Translations under genes and position numbers: made by a program | Notes under the pieces: generated by a model | Told to the model about the DNA's origin: nothing | What the model saw: only the letters and a program-made list of their open reading frames with translations | Database searches by the model: none | DNA from: Quercus robur | Taxonomy: Eukaryota; Streptophyta; Magnoliopsida; Fagales; Fagaceae | DNA length: 64,000 bases | NCBI RefSeq assembly: GCF_932294415.1 | Contig: NC_065545.1 | Location: 18,232,857-18,296,856 of the forward strand | Direction: 5' to 3' | Part shown: positions 59,790 to 64,000 of the stretch, piece by piece | Layout of the letters: each line of letters opens with the position of its first letter | How positions within the stretch are numbered: position 1 is the stretch's first letter

Positions 59790-60151
59790 TCTTGGATGAT
59801 GACATGATTTATTGGCTTTATTTCTACCTTGATTTTAATGTTCATATACTACTGCCTTGGATGTGATGACATGATGCTAGATGTATGCTATAGTTTATGT
59901 TATGCCATGTTAGATGAATGCAAGGTTGGTTTGACATGTATGCTAGATGTATGTTAGGGTTTATGATGTGAGATAAGAGCATGATTAGGGTTTGTGGTGT
60001 GATAAGATGCAATGATGATATGACATGTATGCTAGATGAATGTTAGGAGATGCCATGATAGATGTATGCTAGGGTTTGTGATGCGATGATAAGCATGATA
60101 GATGTATGGTTAGGGATGTTTGATGCCATGTTAATTGTTAGATGAATGCTA

Positions 60152-60152
<1 letters not shown>

Positions 60153-60225
<73 letters not shown>
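60153..60225. repeat. Compound microsatellite (TG)n(AG)n
   Basis: About 15 TG units are followed directly by about 21 AG units. It lies in the right part of the split gypsy-like LTR, after a degenerate repeat around GATGTATGCTAGGGTTT (59870-60120). Confidence 0.9.
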
Positions 60226-60227
<2 letters not shown>

Positions 60228-60450
60228 AGATGCAATATTGAGTGTGCCTTTAATAGGATTAGGACATAAGATACAATGAAGGGAAGCCAACATTAGGGTT
60301 GGGCGGTTTTGGATGCCTAACACCTTCCCAAGACCGTATCTTAACTCCAAACCCATATCTCTGGTAGTAAGATCAAAATGTCATTCCTTGAGAGGACGCT
60401 ATATATATGGTTTCTAGACCATTGCAAAAACTAGGTGGTGACTCCCAACA

Positions 60451-61400
60451 CTTTTTGTTGTGTCCACACCAACCATATACTTCTTCTTTTAGGCAAAATG
60501 CCATCTTAGTAAGGCATTTTACCAAAAGAAGCTATGGTTGAAAACTCAAAATGGACTCTTTTCCCCTACCACCAAATCATACCTTTTGAACCCCTTGATT
60601 GTGGGCCCATTTCTCCTGTATTGGCTGTGTACAGATTGGTGGAGCTCCGGTTATTGTGTGCTTGTTCCACTATCCTTTGTCTTTGTTTTCTTTCGTTCCC
60701 AGGCTGTTTTTGCCATAACAGACTAGCCTTGTTTCGTTCTATTGCATGTCTCTTCTGCCAGTGCTTATCTTCTACGAAAAAGGGCATGGGCTTTTGGGCT
60801 TGCGTTATTTCTTTTCATCCTTTCCTGGGCTTGTGTGTTTACTTGGGATAAGTTCTTGTCAAATCAATTCATTGGGCTTTTTCTCTTCTTCTTTCTTATT
60901 TCCCCGGGCCTTCATAACCCATTGACTTGAACATTATTCTCCTTTTTTTTACCTTTTATGTGCCTATGGGCCTGTTGGCTGTCACTTCCTGCCATGTTGA
61001 TTCATTGGGCTTTTACCTCTTTTCTTGGACTCTTATAGCCCATTTATTTTACTTCTACCTCTCGTTATGTCCATGGGCCTGCTGGTTGTCACTTCCTGCC
61101 ATGTTGGCCCATTGGGCTTTTATCTCTTTTCTTGGGCTCTCACATCCCATTTACTTTACTTTTACTTCTCATTATGCCTATGGGCTTGCTGGCTGTCACT
61201 TCCTGCCATGTTGGCCCATTTGGTTTTTACCTCTTTTCTTGGGCTCTCGTGGCCCATTTACTTCTATCGTGTTTCTTTTATTCTTTTCCTCCTTTATCTT
61301 CCTTCACTATTGGGCTTTTTTTGCTGTTGGGCCTCTTGTCAAAAACGGGTATCAACACTAACCAATCCTTATATATTGATTCATAAGTCACAACACTTTG
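60451..61400. repeat. Pyrimidine-rich region with three ~107-bp tandem repeats
   Basis: Units carrying GGCTGTCACTTCCTGCCATG lie at about 60966, 61073 and 61179, spaced 106-107 bp, with a half unit after. GGGCTTTT and CCCATT motifs recur through the rest. The region adjoins the gypsy-like LTR; tandem repeats next to LTRs are known in Tat/Ogre elements, so it may belong to that fossil. Long hydrophobic open frames here are by-products of the repeat. Confidence 0.75.
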
Positions 61401-62177
61401 TATTCAATTTTTTATGAATGCTGTGCCCCATTTTATAATCCTAGCCATGTCTTGCTTTAATGGCCCAATTCATTCGGATGTGGTGGTGATTTGTTTGTTG
61501 TGAAAGTTTTGGAGTTATGTGGTTGAGAAAAAGAGGAATCATGAGGTTCAGAGGTATAACCTTTTACAATCAATTCTCTTCTTTTCTTTTTACATTTCAC
61601 CTTTTTAATTCTTTTTTTTTCCCTCTAAAATCTTTGGCTAGACTTTTTTATTACTTAAAATCTTGATTTATTATTGGACAGATTGTGGTTCAAACGGGTA
61701 CTCCTAAGGCAAATCTCAAGACTCTGTGAAGTTCAAACATGATGATTAAGGGTTTGAAATTTTATTCTTTTTCCCCTTTCAAAATTTTATTCTAGAAAAG
61801 TGATTGCATTCTTGGGTAAGTAAGAGGGAATACAAATACAATGCTTTAACAAAAATGAACTAAATTTATTTATTATAAAATTTGTCTGTATAATTGTGTT
61901 GTTATCAATCTACCACTAGAGTTTGCAATTTTGATGTGTTGGGTTTTTTTGTAGGAATTATAGACAGATAAAAAAAAGTGGTTTACGAAATCCCTTGACA
62001 AAGGCAATGACATCAGAATTGGTACGTCCCTTTAAGGTTAGTTTTAATTTCCCCCATTGTTTAGATTCTACCAAGTGGCACCTTCTATAACTCTTTTATT
62101 TAAGCCAATCATCTTTTTTTTTTTTTTTTGGTTCCAAGTTATTACACCTTATTCGTTATTTCTCCTCCTCACGCCTC
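61401..62177. other. AT-rich intergenic sequence, nothing recognised
   Basis: No gene, RNA or definable element. T runs lie near 61607-61620 and 62110-62128. Confidence 0.5.
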
Positions 62178-62180
62178 TAA

Positions 62181-62688
62181 GGGCAATTGTATCAGTGAGT
62201 CTAAAATACAAAAAGTGCGACAATTTACACAATATAACATAAAAATCACACACATCAAACCTTGTATAGCTTTGTAAATATCCAAACTAGCTTTGTATTT
62301 GATTACTTTAATATTTTTTCTCTCTCACCCTTGTTAGACTCTCTATCTCTTCCCCTTGCTCTCTTTATCTCTTCAATGTCCAAAAAATCAAGAAGAAAGA
62401 AAGAAAGAAAGAAAGATGAGGATGAAGAAGGAAGGCCACTGCAGCCTAACACCACCCAACCACCACTACCACCCAAAAACAAAACCCAATGAAAAATCCA
62501 AGGAAAACCCATTCGGAAATATCGCCGGTTTCCTTAGACAAAAGCAAAATTCCCACCGTTTGGAACCAACACCGGTTTTCTTAGCACTATCTAAGTCTTC
62601 TTGTTGTCTCTCGCTTCATTCCCAGCCAATTTGAACACCTAAGATTCACCATATGAACTTTAAATTAATAACAAAAAGTAAAATTAAT

Positions 62689-62750
<62 letters not shown>

Positions 62751-63023
62751 TCCATGGAGGGTTGGGTGGAGAGATCTGATTTTCAAATTTGAGCCATGGA
62801 GGCCAGGTGGAGAGACCTAAGATTTTCAGATTTGAGAGAGAGAGAGAGTGTGTGTGTGTGTGTTTTGACGTGTGTGGTGTGGGTAGAAAAAAAAATTATT
62901 TAAAGGAAATAGAGTGTATGATAGAAGGTCTGATATGGGTATTTTTGCAAAATAATTGTGTAAAATAGAAAAAGTAAGTTTTTATGTTAAAATAGAAATA
63001 AAATTTTACACATACTGATGCCT
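62181..63023. mobile_element. PIF/Harbinger-like non-autonomous element, about 843 bp
   Basis: The left end is GGGCAATTGTATCAGTGAG and the right end, reversed, AGGCATCAGTATGTG. The left end has extra bases, so the match is imperfect. TAA stands at 62178-62180 and 63024-63026. The interior layout resembles the element at 34987-35929: pyrimidine-rich left part, then GGTGGAGAGA-type and AAAATAG-rich right part. A (GA)n run lies at about 62695-62747. No transposase is seen. Confidence 0.6.
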
Positions 63024-63026
63024 TAA

Positions 63027-64000
63027 TGCTTTAACGTTTAAACTTTCAATTATACCATTAATTCAGCCCTAATATGTCTAACCCTTCAATTGCCCGCCCC
63101 TTTCAATATCCAAGTTATATTTTAGGCTTTACCATACTTCCAGCTCCGAGTCTTAACAAAAGTCTTTAACAGGTTTTGTAATTTTTTCATCTCTCCTCTT
63201 CATTCTGTAATTTTTTCTAACATGTCACCAAAATATTCTTTATTACTTCAATGTGCTTTTATGATACAAGCATAAGTAGAGGAAAAAAATATAGCGCATT
63301 AATAGTTACTAGACTCATCATATGTGCTTCGCACATGTGATAAGGTTTTTTTTTGGGTTTAATGTCATAATTTTCCATTCATCTCAATTTGAGATATTTT
63401 TCTCTTCTATCCAATTAAACCACACACATAGTGATTTTTATTTTGGACATAGAAAATACATTCATTAAAATGAAAAAAAAAAAGAAGATAGTACAAATAG
63501 ATGTGAAGAGAAAACAATTCAAACACCAACATAAATAAATAAATAAATCATTAAAAAGAAAAAAGGGAGTACATTAAAAAACACTTTTTTTAATAATTCA
63601 AAAATAAAGAAGAAAAGATTTGAAAAAATAAAAACAAAAACCAAAAAAAAAGTGAGATTAGAATTTAGAAGAAAGGAAACCGAAAAAGAAGAAGAAGAGA
63701 GAAATGTTTAAGTCTTGATAAAAGGGAAAAAAAAGTGAAAACATTGGGCTTAGTGGTCCTATTTTAGAGCCAAAAAAACAAAAAAAAACTTGTGTCTTTA
63801 TTTTTTATATATAATTTTTATTTTGATAATCTAATTTATAAATGGATAAAATAATTTGAAAATCAACAGGAGAGTGACCCTATTTTTTAGGCAATATTTT
63901 AGTGGGAGTTAGAGTTGTATTTTTATCGGATTGTCCTTTAGTTTTGTCTCTACTTAAACATAAGATATGAGCATTTTTAAATTAAAAAAATGAGGATCAC
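63027..64000. other. AT-rich intergenic sequence to window end
   Basis: Purine-rich simple sequence (about 63470-63760) and AT-rich DNA. No gene, RNA or repeat element can be supported. Confidence 0.5.

Larger units (their letters stand above)
54153..60450. mobile_element. Ty3/gypsy-like LTR fossil split by a younger element
   Basis: The left part starts near TGTAAACCCCACATTTTGTA (54153). The right part ends near GCCTAACACCTTCCCAAGAC ... AGGTGGTGACTCCCAACA (60450). Both resemble the ends of LTRs in the Tat/Ogre group of Ty3/gypsy elements. Removing 55380-59789 and one TCTTG leaves about 1.9 kb, a plausible single LTR. No gag or pol of this element is recognised. The outer limits are inferred from TG/CA ends without a confirmed duplication. 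It must be older than the element nested in it. Confidence 0.5.

Noticed and set aside
60927-61361. Hydrophobic 144-codon frame resembling a membrane protein
   Set aside because: It is translation of the 107-bp tandem repeat and changes style between frames; no initiation or domain evidence.
62262-62492. Lys-rich 76-codon frame
   Set aside because: It lies inside the second PIF/Harbinger-like element and its basic part comes from a GAAA repeat.

Overview
The window is nuclear DNA from a flowering plant. The evidence is AT-rich intergenic sequence, GT/AG introns, plant-only gene families (a tubby-like F-box protein, a vacuolar NHX exchanger, a NETWORKED actin-binding protein, an arabinogalactan protein) and plant-type LTR, LINE, PIF/Harbinger and hAT-MITE debris. 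Gene structures and repeat style fit a eudicot, probably a woody rosid. The species cannot be fixed from the sequence alone.

Five host protein genes are well supported. (1) A glycine-rich protein with a Cys-rich tail, + strand, 15287-16029, two exons, with a reading-frame conflict at a run of eight G. (2) A TLP3-type tubby-like F-box protein, - strand, 17453-20702, five coding exons that sum exactly to 406 codons plus stop. (3) A vacuolar Na+(K+)/H+ exchanger of the NHX1/2 type, + strand, 28013-34494, 14 coding exons, 539 aa. (4) A NET3-type actin-binding protein, + strand, 43387-45692, two coding exons, 256 aa. (5) A classical AGP25/26/27-type arabinogalactan protein, - strand, 46590-47003, intronless. 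From memory, the Arabidopsis relatives of genes 2, 4 and 5 (TLP3, NET3C, AGP26) are near neighbours on chromosome 2, so this looks like a conserved block into which the NHX gene and much repeat DNA are interposed.

Layout: 1-580 is a fold-back element cut by the window edge. 581-6170 is AT-rich sequence with one hAT-type MITE. 6170-8280 has a Site II/telo-box promoter followed by a duplicated non-coding unit, its second copy split by another fold-back element. 8338-11339 holds MITEs and two nested satellites. 12000-14830 is mostly non-coding, with a possible short minus-strand exon and a hairpin MITE. 15-21 kb holds the glycine-rich and TLP3 genes, tail to tail. 21.5-27 kb is AT-rich with a LINE tail. 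27-34.5 kb is NHX. 35-39.5 kb holds a PIF/Harbinger-like element, a third fold-back element and a damaged L1-type LINE. 41.3-41.8 kb holds two abutting MITEs. 42.4-47 kb holds NET3 and AGP, tail to tail. 50.2-50.75 kb is an unclassified inverted-repeat element. 52-61.4 kb is a nest of LTR-retrotransposon fossils: a lone LTR, and a Ty3/gypsy-like LTR split by a complete-ended non-autonomous element. 62.2-63.0 kb is a second PIF/Harbinger-like element.

The most interesting material is a family of three related fold-back elements (1-580, 7693-8248, 36313-36598). They carry short perfect palindromes built around TCGA/CTCGAG. Two of the three also share an array of a 16-bp motif, AACGTCACTATAGGGC. 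In copy 1 a paired substitution keeps a local palindrome intact in both arms.
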